A stretch of DNA of 64,000 nucleotides. Source: Undaria pinnatifida. Its lineage: Eukaryota; Sar; Phaeophyceae; Laminariales; Alariaceae. Below are positions 19,317-31,400 of this stretch, piece by piece; within the stretch, counting starts at the first letter, position 1, and each line of letters begins with the position of its first letter. The notes below the pieces were generated by a model. It was not told where the DNA came from, did not search any database, and saw nothing but the letters and a program-made list of their open reading frames with translations. The translations under genes were made by a program, and so were the position numbers. Where the stretch lies: assembly GCA_012845835.1 (NCBI GenBank), contig JABAKD010000023.1:5810137-5874136 (forward strand), read 5' to 3'.

Positions 19317-20900
19317 TGATCGCATCCCAACCTATGCCAAGCGAAGTATGACTAACGAAGTAACGTAATTGAGCGCGTGTGCACCCAGCGTTCCTTTCAA
19401 AACACTGACGATTCGCATTTCTCCCTCTCGTGCTCAATGATGGCGGTGACATTGCATGGCCACATCACCTCGCCTGTTGATTTTGGCAATATGTATCTCT
19501 TTCTTATAATTAGTGATGTCAGAAAATATTTCATTTTTTATAATAAAATAATATGGTAACTACATGACTACTGTATGTAGCTATCGATTAAAATATTCTA
19601 TCCTTCGATCCATGTACAATAACAAATTATTAAGCTTTAACACGTTGTTCAAACGGCCTACTTACAGTCGAAATCGGCCAGAGTAATAAACACTTCTACG
19701 CAATTGATACCACGTCATTATCTTTCTAGCCATCCATGACGTAGCTTTCATTCATCCCCCCCTCCTCCCCTCCAACGCCCACCACCCGCACGATCGACTA
19801 CACCTAGCACCACGGGTATAGCAAGCCCCTACATACCAGGTACAGATTAACACGCGCGATCAGAGCATCACACACAATCTTGCAAATATGAGTTTCGACC
19901 AAATAATAGATCTCACAGCTAGAGTGTGTTTTAATATCATATGTGACCTAAACCTCTTGGGAACCCTTCCCTCCCCCCCTTCCCCCTTTTTTTCTCTCTT
20001 TTCCCGCTCTCTCTTGCTCAAACGCCTCACCTAATATCGAAATCCGCCGAGTAATAAACACTTCCACGCACTGGACATCACCTCATTACCTTTCTAGAGC
20101 CATCCTTGCCGGTGCTGCAATTCCCCCCCCCCCCCCGCCCCCAACGCCCCCTCCTTCCACACCACCCGCACCATCGCCTAGACCTAGCACCACGCGTATA
20201 GCAAATCCCTACATCTATGCGACATAAGCCCTTTCGCCCCCCCCCCCCCCCGCCTCCCCCCCCCCTCCCCCACCCCCCACCCCACCCCCACCCCTTCGAA
20301 CACTCCGCCCTCTACTCACTGGTTGTGCGACTTACAGGATATACATGATAAACTGGTGCATTCTTTCCTAACTAAGCCGTCATATTTGTCCCCTTAAAGG
20401 ATGTATAGTTTCCACGCACAATTTTAGCTGCCCCCCCTGTCCCCGTCCCCCCCCGCCCTCTCACCTCCGCCCTCTTTTGACCAAAACCAGGCCCCCACGT
20501 CCTTAAAAACTCCCCCCCCCTCCCCCCCCACACCCCCGCTCCCTTTTAATCAAAACCAGGCCCCCACGTCCTAAAAAACTCCGTCCTCCCCTCACCCAAG
20601 CCTCATGTTTATTCGACTTACAGGATTCACGCGATAAACTGATGCACTTCCTTCCACACACAGCTGTCAGATTTTGTCCCCCTCAGAAACGGGTTGTATA
20701 GTTTCCGCGCACAGACTGACCAACATCACCCTGTTGACCCTGACAGCTACACTGTAGTTGTAAGGGGAGTCGCCGACCTATATCCTTGATGAGGACACAC
20801 AACCCGTAATACGCGCGATCGGAGGACCACACACAGCTTGCAAAGATGTGTTTCGACAAAACATTCGATCTCACAGCTCTAGTGCATTTTTATTTCTATG
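19317..20900 (-). mobile_element. R1 repeat, long inverted copy
   Basis: Reverse complement of the R1 copy at 7386-9345, ending at 20893 with the terminus (GATCTCACAGCTCTAGTGCA). It has long C tracts at 20126-20138 and 20231-20243 (poly-G in family orientation). It lacks the 47-bp tandem duplication seen in the forward copy. No coding potential. Confidence 0.7.
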
Positions 20901-21140
20901 GTAAGCTTTGTCAAACTTTCTCATGTCGAATTTGAAAAATATTAACCCCGGTATGCCCCGGAAAAGAAACCGCTTGGATGTTGACAGGTCCGCCTGTATA
21001 TCCGGCCGACCTGTTATCCCGCCGCTTCAGGGGGAAGAGTTGGTTATAAGGCTTAGTTTGGGTAAGCTTTTGTTGACCTTTCAGCTTTTGCAAGTGGTCA
21101 AACGGACTAATACCCTACTAGTACCTTCACAATACGTACA
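20901..21140 (+). repeat. R5 plus SINE-B 5' half
   Basis: Contains AACCGCTTGGATGTTGACAG, CCTGTTATCCCGCCGC, GGTTATAAGGCTTAGTTTGG and GCAAGTGGTCAAACGGACTA, the same order as in the reverse copies near 12916-13100 and 63180-63250. The tRNA-like 3' half is missing. Confidence 0.5.
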
Positions 21141-21334
21141 TACGCGACTGGTTGCCTTCATGGTCCATTAATAGTGGTTACCCTTGAATACTATTATTAA
21201 TAACGTTGGCCCATGAGTTGTGGTGACATTTCAAACGATTATGTGCAAAAAATAAACGACAGGATTAGTAATGAATTTTGGCAGAAAATGAAATACAAAT
21301 AAGTCGTCACAACGTTGTTTTGTTGTTGGTGTTG
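21141..21334. other. Short spacer
   Basis: AT-rich sequence with a (GTT)n-like run at 21312-21342. Nothing coding recognised. Confidence 0.4.
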
Positions 21335-21665
21335 TTGTTGTTCTCACATTAACTCGCATAATCAAGTCCGTGGTCACAGGACAGGCTCCAGTCACTCTGG
21401 AGATTTGAGGAATACCCCAGGGAAAAGCACACACAACCCAAGGTGGTACACGCATATATCACAGCTGACGCAATTCATGCCTCCACCAGAAACATATAAA
21501 AGTGAAATCGGGAGTCAGTCTACGATGTGCCAGGTCCAGGCCGGTGCATACGTCTCACTACTCACGCCTGGAGAAACCAAATATTCCCATTGCCACCCAA
21601 GGAAGACTAGCACGTATATATTACACGTAGTATCTATCACTACGCATACGCACGACAGGCATAAG
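21335..21665 (+). repeat. R2 repeat, copy c
   Basis: The most complete copy; open for over 100 codons on the plus strand with SQLTQFMPPPETYKSEIGSQ and TMCQVQAGAYVSLLTPG. It ends with GTATCTATCACTACGCATAC, the empty site for the pogo-like insertion in copy a. No homology to a known protein was recognised. Confidence 0.65.
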
Positions 21666-22024
21666 CCAATTGGAGAAAAAGAAGCAAAGGAAAGAAAAGA
21701 AGACAACGTTTTTTTGTTTTGTTTTTTTTTTCGCACACTTTTACTTTCCAGCCTCTGGACAAGCCGTGGTCACAGGTGTCGTCCCTTCTCCCCCCCGGTT
21801 CTCGCCTTCAATTTTTATCGCGCATAGGGTTCAGCAATCCCACTGCTCGTCGATTTTTCATCGAGTGTTGCTAACTCACGCTCTCGCGCTTTCCGCAAGT
21901 CAATTTGTGCACAAGAAAAAGTCCCAACGAATTTATACGACTATGCACTCGGCGGGGCTCGAACTCACGAAACTGACCTATACCAGGCTCGAGGATAACC
22001 TGATACGCCACCGGGGCGACCGGC
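21666..22024 (-). mobile_element. SINE-A, copy 2
   Basis: On the minus strand it has a tRNA-like head with a box A (GGTGGCGTATCAGG) and box B (GAGTTCGAGCCCC), a unique body (CGAGTGCATA, GCGAAAGCGCGAG-like words) and an A-rich tail (T-run at 21708-21730 on the plus strand). The head plus A-tail structure defines a tRNA-derived SINE. Length about 315 bp. Confidence 0.7.
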
Positions 22025-22392
22025 TGAACAACGTATGATATCCCCGCCGTACTAAAAATACTAATTCCGCAATACGGTTATCCGACGCCTGGGGTATTTT
22101 TAGACAGCCCGAACAACCTCTGCATCCTGCCTGGTTGTTGTATCTATCTGTTGTTGACTACCCCGTGCCCTGTACGCAATATACGCCTCTCACCGAACGG
22201 TATGTCTGCAGATAACCCGAACCACCTCACCCCCACACCTTCCTGTACGTCCCAGCTCGACTGACATTATTCCAACTTCCACACCGTCATCTCGGTGCAC
22301 GCCAAAGGTACAAAACAAACGCGGAAGGCTACAACAAGACAAGAAGAAGTAATCCTTTACCTTTTCCCGTCCTGAACCATATTTTGGTCAAC
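22025..22392 (+). promoter_or_regulatory. Presumed 5' flank of the WSC-domain gene
   Basis: Repeat-poor stretch just upstream of the signal-peptide exon. No TATA box, initiator or other defined motif can be named. The A/G-rich ACAAGACAAGAAGAAGTAAT precedes the ATG by about 40 bp and may be 5' untranslated sequence. Confidence 0.3.
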
Positions 22393-22453
22393 ATGCGGCG
22401 TGGCTTCTCCCTCGCCGCGCTTGCGTCCGCCTGCGTCTGCGGTTCTTCGTCTG
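22393..22453 (+). CDS. Exon 1: signal peptide
   Basis: ATG at 22393 opens MRRGFSLAALASACVCGSSS, with two Arg then a hydrophobic Ala/Leu core and a small-residue end, a classical signal peptide. GTGAGTG follows at 22454 as splice donor. The exon is 61 nt and leaves one G, which completes GCT (Ala) with the first two bases of the exon at 36304. The 13.85-kb gap holds only repeats as far as I can see. If wrong, it is the first exon of another secreted protein whose remaining exons I missed. Confidence 0.5.
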
Positions 22454-25400
22454 GTGAGTGTTTGGTGCGTGGTTAACAAATACCAGAGGTCGATGGTATC
22501 TCGACCTCGTAGGCATCAGTCTATGTATAATGTACAGCAGCGGTATAACTGCTCTTTTATAGTCTAGACTATTTGAATAGATTGTAGCCTCATTCAGGTA
22601 CATCGTACCAGGTATGCCCTCACGGACACGACTGACGCCAGCACAAGGTCCTACCAAGCGGTCGCTGTGAAGAGCTTAATCCATCACGATGTACACCAAC
22701 AACAGCTATTATAAGCACCATGACGGGTGCGCGTGTTGAGTACAACTTTGCAGTACTGTGTGCAGGGGTCTCCTATAATACATATAGTCTACAGTCTATA
22801 CTCCTACTACCAGGCTGTCTGTTTCCCTCACCCTTGCTAAACTTCCACCCATCTTCATTATTACAACAAGGCTGGCCATGAGGAGAGTGACAGACGCCGC
22901 CAACTGGTCAAGCTCCTAACTGCATTAAGCTGCAGTACTGCGTCGGCGGTTCTTGTATTTTATTGTCATGCATGCGTTCCCCGAGCTCAACCTGATACAC
23001 AATCGCCGACATGACATACAACCCGTGATACGCGCGATCGGAGTATCACAGCTAGCAAAGATGAGTTTCGACAAAATATTCGATCTCACAGCTGGAGTGT
23101 ATTTATATTTTTATGATAATAATCATAGCGCGTCAGCGTAGAAAACTAGATTTTTTGTTGGTCCTGGTTCATCGAGTACGACGGACCTTTCGCAATCATT
23201 TTTATTTTGTTTGTTTTGTGTGTTTGTTTTTCCTTCATCCCATTTGTTTTCCTCACACCACTCTCGCGTTCCCTCTCACGGTAATAATTCCGATCCGGGA
23301 TCACATAGCGGGCCTTCGTGTCCCCTCCCCCACTGCAGGAATATCTGCTGTACGTGCGACGGCGAGGGGGATTTCGATATAGCATAAACCTAACTCTCCC
23401 CGCCCCCCAGCCGATTTTTTTTCCCGCACGTGTTTGTTTGTTTTGTTTTGGATGATTAGACTCTAGTGTGGCGATCGTTCCGAAGAGGCGCATAGTCTAG
23501 ACTATACCTTTACAGTACTTACATCAACAGGCAAGTATACAACATAACGTTACATTTGACATCCATCCCTCGTATATATTTTTTCCAGGTATGATACGAC
23601 GTACTATATTTTTTCGACACAGCAGTGGCGACACGGCGATGTACGGGATATGTGTACAAACATACTAGCTAAAACATACGCATGTAGCAGGCTAGGTGTC
23701 AACATCACCAGGCGCCGTCAGTGGAGTTGATCCTGAGATAGTCAAGTGCTACCGAGAGAATGCTGCAAGATCGGTGCTGTACAGTAGTACCGCAGTTGAC
23801 AGGGTCTAACCATGAGTAAGTGCCTCGTCCAAACAGGGCACCCAAGTTCCCCCAGCGGCGACGTTAACACACGAAACAGCGGCTCGCAGTGTTCGACTGC
23901 TGTTTGTAGCTGCGGGAAGCGCTACTGCTGCTGTAGTGTCAATATTCGCCTGTGCGCGAGCAAGGATTGTGCTGCAACTCGGCCGCAGAAAAAACAAGGC
24001 GAAAAAGATGATGTTGGTACCCTCGTGGTACCACATGGTACCAAAATGGTAGTCTATACCACAGGTACGAGTTTGACACCGGATACCAGGTACCAGATAG
24101 GATATGCCCCAAGGGGTAGACTATATATATATTATATATATATTATACCCCAGGATATACACGATAAACTGATGTATTATTTCCAAAAATGTCACATTTA
24201 TCCCCTCGAAATAATGTATAGTTTCCAGGCACATATCGAGCTGCCCCCCCCCCCCCCCCGCCCCCAATAATATACTGGTGCCAAAACCGTCAGATTTATC
24301 CCCTCGAAAGGATTTATAGCTTACATGCACAAATTGCCCCTCCCCCCCCCCCCCCCCCCCCCCCCCCCGCCCCCCTCCAAACCCGCTCGCTTTTGATCAA
24401 AACCAGCCCCCCCCCTTTCCCTTCACAGCTGTCAGATTTTGTCCCCCTCAGAAACAGGTTTTATAGTTTCCGCGCACAGACTGACTAAAATCATCCTGTT
24501 GACCCTGATAGCTACACTGTAGCTGTAAGGGGAGTCGCCGACCTATATCCTTAATGAGGACACTCAACTCGTAATGCGCGCGATCGGAGTATCACACACA
24601 GCTTGCAAAGATGAGTTTCGACGAAATCTTCGATCTCACAGCTGGAGTGTATTTTAATTTTTATAATATATATTAAAAAAATCAAAATACACTCCACCAG
24701 CTGTGAGATTGAAGATTTTGTCGAAACTCATCTTTTGCAAGCTGTGTGTGATAGATAATCCGATCGCGCGTATTACGGTGTGTGTCCTCATTAAGTTTTT
24801 TTTTTTTTTTTTTTTTTTCGTACACTTTTACTTCCCAGCTTCTGGACAAGCCGTGGTCACAGGTGTCGTCCCTTCTCGCCCCCGGTTCTTGCCTTCAATC
24901 TTTATCGCGCATAGGGTTCAGCAATCCCACTGCTCGTCGATTTTTCATCGAGTGTTGCCAACTCACGCTCTCGCGCTTTCCGCAAGTCAATTTGTGCACA
25001 AGAAAAAGTCCCGACGAATTTATACGAGTATGCACTCGGCGGGGCTCGAACTCACGAAACTGACCTATGCCAGGCTCGAGGTTAACCTGATACGCCACCG
25101 GGGCGACCGGATACAGGTCGGCGACTCCCCTTGAAACTGCAGTGTAGTTTGCACCACCATGTATATGTTTTTTTTTTTTTTTTTTTTTTTTACTCACACT
25201 CTGCTTTCTTCCAGCTTCTGGACACGCCGTGGTCACAGGTGTCGTCCCTTCTCCCCCCCGGTTCTTGCCTTCAATTTTTATCGCGCATAGGGTTCAGCAA
25301 TCCCACTGCTCGTCGATTTTTCATCGAGTGTTGCTAACTCACGATCTCGCGCTTTCCGCAAGTCAATTTGTGCACAAGAAAAAGTCTCAACGAATTTATA

Positions 25401-28400
25401 CGAGTATGCACTCGGCGGGGCTCGAACTCACGAAACTGACCTATACCAGGCTCGAGGATAACCTGATACGCCACCGGGGCGACCGGCTATATATGGGGTG
25501 TCAAGGCTTCACCACACAGCTACAGCTATATGAGTGAGTTTTTATTGAGAGGTGTCTTATTTTTTGTCCACTATAGACTAATGGGAAGTGTTGATATTTA
25601 TACTTTAGGTAGGGAATTTTTTATTTGTTACTTGTTTTGGTTTCGTTTTTGTTTTTCATTTTATAAGAAACAAAGAAGCGGCGAAAGATCGTTTGAGCAA
25701 TTGACAAATCACACTCGCAAAGTTGAGTTTCAACCAACCACCGGGGTCGTACTCACAGCTGACGTTTTTCATTTTGCTTTTCTAAAATTGCACTCGGTAC
25801 CATTTTCCTCTATTCGAACGTTGTCTCCTCCAGCCTGCGACCGACCCCGATCGATCGTGTTCCCAACCACTCTGGACTGCATATCCCGGCCGGATCCCGA
25901 CTAAGTTTCCGACCGATTTCCCGACTGTGTTCGCGACCGTTTCCGCGACAATGTTCCCGAGCGATTCTCGACTCTGTTCCCGGCCGATTTCCCGACTAGG
26001 TTCCCGAACGATTTTCCGACCTGTTTCCAACCCGTTCCATATCCCGTCCCGCCTAGAAATCGTGGACTCCCGTTCCGTCTCTTCAACCAAATGGCTTCCC
26101 GACTTCTCGTCCTATTCCCGTCCTGCGGTAAGCAAACGACAACATTTTCCCACCGTCGCTCGAGAAGACCCAAAAAAACAACTTTCCGCCTTCGACGGGC
26201 TAAACTGTTACCGTCCGATACCGACCGGTGCCTTCGTTACCGCGCGTACCCTCGGTAAATTCTAAGAGGAGTCTAAGACGTGCCAAGACGCGATACAGCG
26301 AGTAAGACGCGCCTCTCTGAAAATATGACACTTTAAGACAGGTCTTAAAAAGATTGGGCCAACTCGGAGTTGAAAAATGTGACGTGAGGTGTCGGGATAA
26401 TAAATCCGGGCGCCCTCGGTACGTGCCTTCATTTTCTTATCGGGAGAATATGTCAGCTGTTACTTTCTTCCCTCGTTGACTCGAGTCGAACCATCGTGGC
26501 GGTATGTACTCTATACAACTATATACAACTATTGTTGTTGAATTAACTCTTGCCCAAAATTCTAGAGTCCTTGGTCACACAAAGGTGTTGGAGCCCTAGG
26601 AAGACCCGAAAAACCAAATTAAATCGAAACTCGTCCGGGAAATACTGCGCTTTCCCACCTAGTATGCACGATTCACCATTATTAGGGCCACGATACACGA
26701 AGATTGCGCACAAATGAAATGGTTCAATATACATAGGGCCACGATACACGAAGATTGCGCACAAATGAAATGGTTCAATATACAAACTGAACTCACATGG
26801 CCGCGGGCGTATCCACTCAACTAAAGCATACGAGTGCATCCGTTCCCACAACAACCAACTCGCGGCTACAAACTACCGCAGTTGCTGTCTGGAGTGCTTC
26901 CTGCACCGTACTAACTGCACGATAATCGTGACCACAGGGACGAACACGCCTGCTGGCTGGAGTGCTGTCAGAGTGACCACCCGCGGGCATGTTCAGTGAA
27001 AAATAGAGGTATCGGACCAAAGACCCCCGTAAAAGTGTCAATGATCGCCCTGTCTGAGTCATCTGACACAGGTTGCACCGCAGCTACGACGCCCGTGCCT
27101 GAAAATTGCGAGGGGTCGTTCTCCATGAAGGGTGTACAACTCTACCAGACCCAGGCTACGGTAGGGGGGTCCCCTTTTGGGCCTTTTATTTCAGTGGCCA
27201 GGGGTCACTCTCACCAACTCTACAAAAATCAGTGGCGCAAGCAACATCATCACTTGGGCCATTTCTTATGCAGTCGGATTTGTCAGTCGAAAACGGCCTT
27301 TTTCGACTGAAGCCCAAATCGGGCTTTCTTACGCAGTCGAAAAAGGGCTTTTGCGACTCAACTTTTTTCGACTTAGAATTCCGACTGGCGGATCCAGTCG
27401 AAAAAGTCGAGTTTTTCGACTGGATGATCCTCCAGTCGAAAAACTCAGTCGAAAAAGTTTACACGTGTTTTTTGAACCGATCGCATCGCTCATCCCACCA
27501 CCAAACACACCCACACGGCCACACGGCCACACACCCATAATACCAAGTACAACACTGCAGTATCATACAAGGCGCTGACGCTGGCTTGGCTATCCCAGCT
27601 GTTGCTTTTCGCAGCAAGTCAGTGTGGCGCATCCCTAGTTTTGCTCGCCAGCAGCGTGTATCACACGACGGCAGCAGCGCGCGGTTTCGATCCCATGCTG
27701 CCAACAACGACTGCGGCTGCTGTAGCTTTGGGGGATCTCGGCTGCGTGGAACTCCACGAACGTAGCTTTGGCGGCCTTCGGCTAAGCTCAAAGACACCAA
27801 CTCGCTGGGACGAGGGTTCGCCGAGCCGTTGCTCGCGGAGAAAGCGCGAAGCACAGAGCTGCCAACCGATTTCGACTGCTGTACAGCAGTACTCCCGCAC
27901 ACCAACCCCGTCAAGGAAGAGCACAAAAACTATAAAATCGACTCGACTGACGATAAGAAGGGCCACAAGAATCCAGTCGAAAAAAAGTCCAGTCGAAAAG
28001 GGGTGTTTTCGACTGGCGGAATCCGACTGCATAAGAAATGGCCTTACCGGCTCGTACAAAATCCAGGAAAGAGACTATCGCTGATTTCTTGATGATAGTG
28101 TACGTGCGGGTCGTGGGTCTCCGCGTGCCACCCTGCTGCTGCGATTCTCCATGGCCGCCTCATCACCTTAGCTCACTCGACCCGCTACTTCGTACGTGCT
28201 CTTTTCTTGTTGATAGTCCGTTCCAGTCGGTTCTGCTTCTCCCTCGTCCCAAAAACGGAGTGCTCCTCGCAGCTACAGGTGTTGATCTGCAAAACATAAA
28301 TGACCGTTCAGGGAGAGTTTAACCAGGCTCTTCCCCGACCATCGACTCTCGGTCACCCTCCTCCTTCGGCCTGCCGTCGCAGTTCCCTCCAAGCAAACCG

Positions 28401-31400
28401 AGACTGCGCCGTATTTGTCTGGCGGTGGCGCCTGCCTCGCGTCACGAACATCCCGATCAACCATTGCTGCTCCGCCGCTGCTGCCTAAAAAATGACGCGC
28501 AAATCGTAGGTGACCATGCGTAATGATCACGCACGACCCACCTCTACCGCTACGCCTTAAGCCTTGGGGTCAAACGTAGCAGAGTGCGTGTTACCCGCTG
28601 GTACCAGCCTGTTACGTGTACACCCTTAAAGTACGTTTCCTTTCTTGCACGCAGTAATAACCTAGATAAGGCATGCTACGTGCTCGCACCAGCCTGTTAC
28701 ATAGCCTGTACAGGACTCTTCCTTCTCGCACTATGATATGCATAGATTTTCGTAGCTGACGCGTTGGCAGGTCTCAGGACGTCAGGACCCACCATTTCAA
28801 ACATCGTCGTTAAGACCACCTTAACCTCCACCACCATCACCACCACCGCCGCAGAAGTACGTACGCAGTATGGGATCGTGATGGTGGTGGTGGCGGTGAT
28901 TTCGTACGACGATGATGATGGTGGTAGGGTTACACGAGACATACACATCGGTTCTTTGGTGGTCATTTCTCCATGGTGATGAAACCACATGCGTAGCTGA
29001 TGTATCGGCTTGTGTCAGGACCCACCACTTCAAACATTGTCGGCACCACCACCTTCACTACCACCACCACCACCACAATCCCCCCCGCCGGAGGAGTATG
29101 TAAGGAGTCCAGGGTGGTGGTCACGGTGGTGGCGATATCGTACGACGACGATGGTGGTGGTAGGGTTGTTCACGACACCGACATTCGTTCTGGCAACACA
29201 ACTAACTTTCTGCACGTGCTATTATAGTCCAAAACCAACCACACTCCCAAAACCAAAGCTGTTACAGGAGACGGCCAGTTTAGGGAAAACGTGTTGCGGC
29301 CAGGGGTGCCAAACCGATCGTTCCACACAAAAACCCAGTAGTTTGGGGTCAGCCAAGATAAGTTATTGGACATTTGGCGCCGGTCGAGAGTTCAAAGTGC
29401 CGTCTCCTGACATCGTTGCGTAACCCCCCCCACCACCACCACAACCACCACCACGGAAGGAGCAAGTAAGTCTCCGCATCCTACTGCCGCCGTTCTCATC
29501 TCCTTAGCTCACTCAGCCTGCTCCTTCGCACGTGTTTTTGTTGACACTACTCGTAGTTTCCAGTCGACGCCCCTTCTCCCCAACGATAATGCTCCTCGCA
29601 GCCTTTGTTGCTGATCTTCAAAAAAAGCATCGTTCCATGATCTCCGCCACCATCACACTCACACACCCAACCAGACCACCACCGCCACCGCCACCACCAC
29701 CTCTACCACCACCACCACCACCACCACCGCGGATGGAACATGTACCGAGTACAAGTTGGTGATGGTGGTGGTGGGTGGGTGGGTGGTTGGGTGGGTGGGT
29801 GTTAGCGGTGGTGATGGATGGGTCTGTAGCCGTCGGGATGGTCGAAATCGGCTCCGGGTTGGTTTGGTTGTGGCCGTGTTTGAGGGGCCATTCTCTCTGC
29901 ACAGACGGATACACACGAACACACACATCAGCAATAACTCTGCGTAATAAAATAAAGCAACCCTGCATGGCTTTTTTTGTTTCAGAATTTTATCTTGTAG
30001 ACAGACCGGACACAGCTGACCGCAAGATATACAGGGAAAACTACGTTGCAGCGCTACCGCTTCGTTCCATCGCCTGCTCATCAAAACTAGGAAAATAACC
30101 AGTATCCGTACTGACGCCTCACCATAAAGAGATGAACTCCGTGGCCAGAAGGTGTGAGAAGGAGCGTGGACGGAGATATTAATCAAAGTTCGTATAATAG
30201 TGGGGGGGGGGGGAGGGGGAGGCGGTGGGGGAGGGGGGGGTGGGGGGGGGCAAAACGGGAGGTTCATCGAGGATACTGGACGTCAAATATGCTACGGTAC
30301 TGCCTGTTGTTGCCAAACGCTCGTAGAAAAGCATGTTTCAATACCAGCGACGATTTCCTAGAGAACATCGGAGAGGCACCGCAGGGGTGCATCAGGGAGG
30401 TTTCTGAGCCCCTAATTGGAGTCATCCCACGGTAGGGGTTGCAGGTTTTGGCTATCTTGTTTCCTGAATGACGGGGCTCCTTAACCCCAAATCGTCGGAA
30501 ACAGGCCATGTTTCTCATTTCCTGCAGGTTTTTGCTATTTTTCTTTCTGAATGACGGGGCTCCTTGACCCCAAAGTCGTCGGAAACAGGCCTTTTTTCCG
30601 AGCTCTTGCAGGTTTTGCTTATCTTGTTTTCTGAATGACGGGGCTCCTTAACCCCAAATCGTCCGAAACAGGCCATTTTTCTGAGCTCCTGCAGGTTTTT
30701 GCTGTTTTGTTTTCTGAATGGCGGGTATCCTTAATCTAAAATCGTCGGAAGCAGGTCATTTTTCCGAGCTCCTGCAGGTTTTGGCAATCTTGTTTTCTGA
30801 ATGACCGGGCACCTTAACCCCAAATCGTCGGAAACAGGCCATGTTTCTCATTTTCTGCAGGTTTTTGCTATTTTGCTTTCTGAATGACGGGGCTCCTTGA
30901 CCCCAAAGTCGTTGGAAACATGCCTTTTTTCTGAGCTCTTGCAGGTTTTTGCCCATCTTGTTTTCTGAATGACGGGGCTCCTTAACCCCAAATCGTCCGA
31001 AACAGGCCATTTTTCTGAGCTCCTGCAGGTCTTTGCTGTTTTGTTTTCTGAATGGCGGGGCTCCTTGATCTAAAATCGTCGGAAGCAGGTCATTTTTCCG
31101 AGCTCCTGCAGGTTATGGCAATCTTGTTTTCTGAATGACCGGGCACCTTAACGCAAAATCGTCGGAAGCAGGCCATTTTTCCGATCTCTTGCAGATTTTG
31201 CTGTTTTGTTTTCTGAATGACGGGGCTCCTTAACCCCAAAATCGTCGGAAACAGGCCTTTTTTGTTGAATCATTCTTGTTGTGTACCTCAAGCCATGGCA
31301 ATTTTTCATCTGGTTGCAGTTTTTATTTCTCTCAAAAACAGATTTTTGGGGGAGGTCTTGAGCTCACAAATTGAGGAACTTCAGAAGAAAACTGGTTCAC

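Noticed and set aside
30430..31260. Regular array that could look like a CRISPR
   Set aside because: Monomers are 84 bp and contiguous with no unique spacers, and the context is eukaryotic; it is a tandem satellite.
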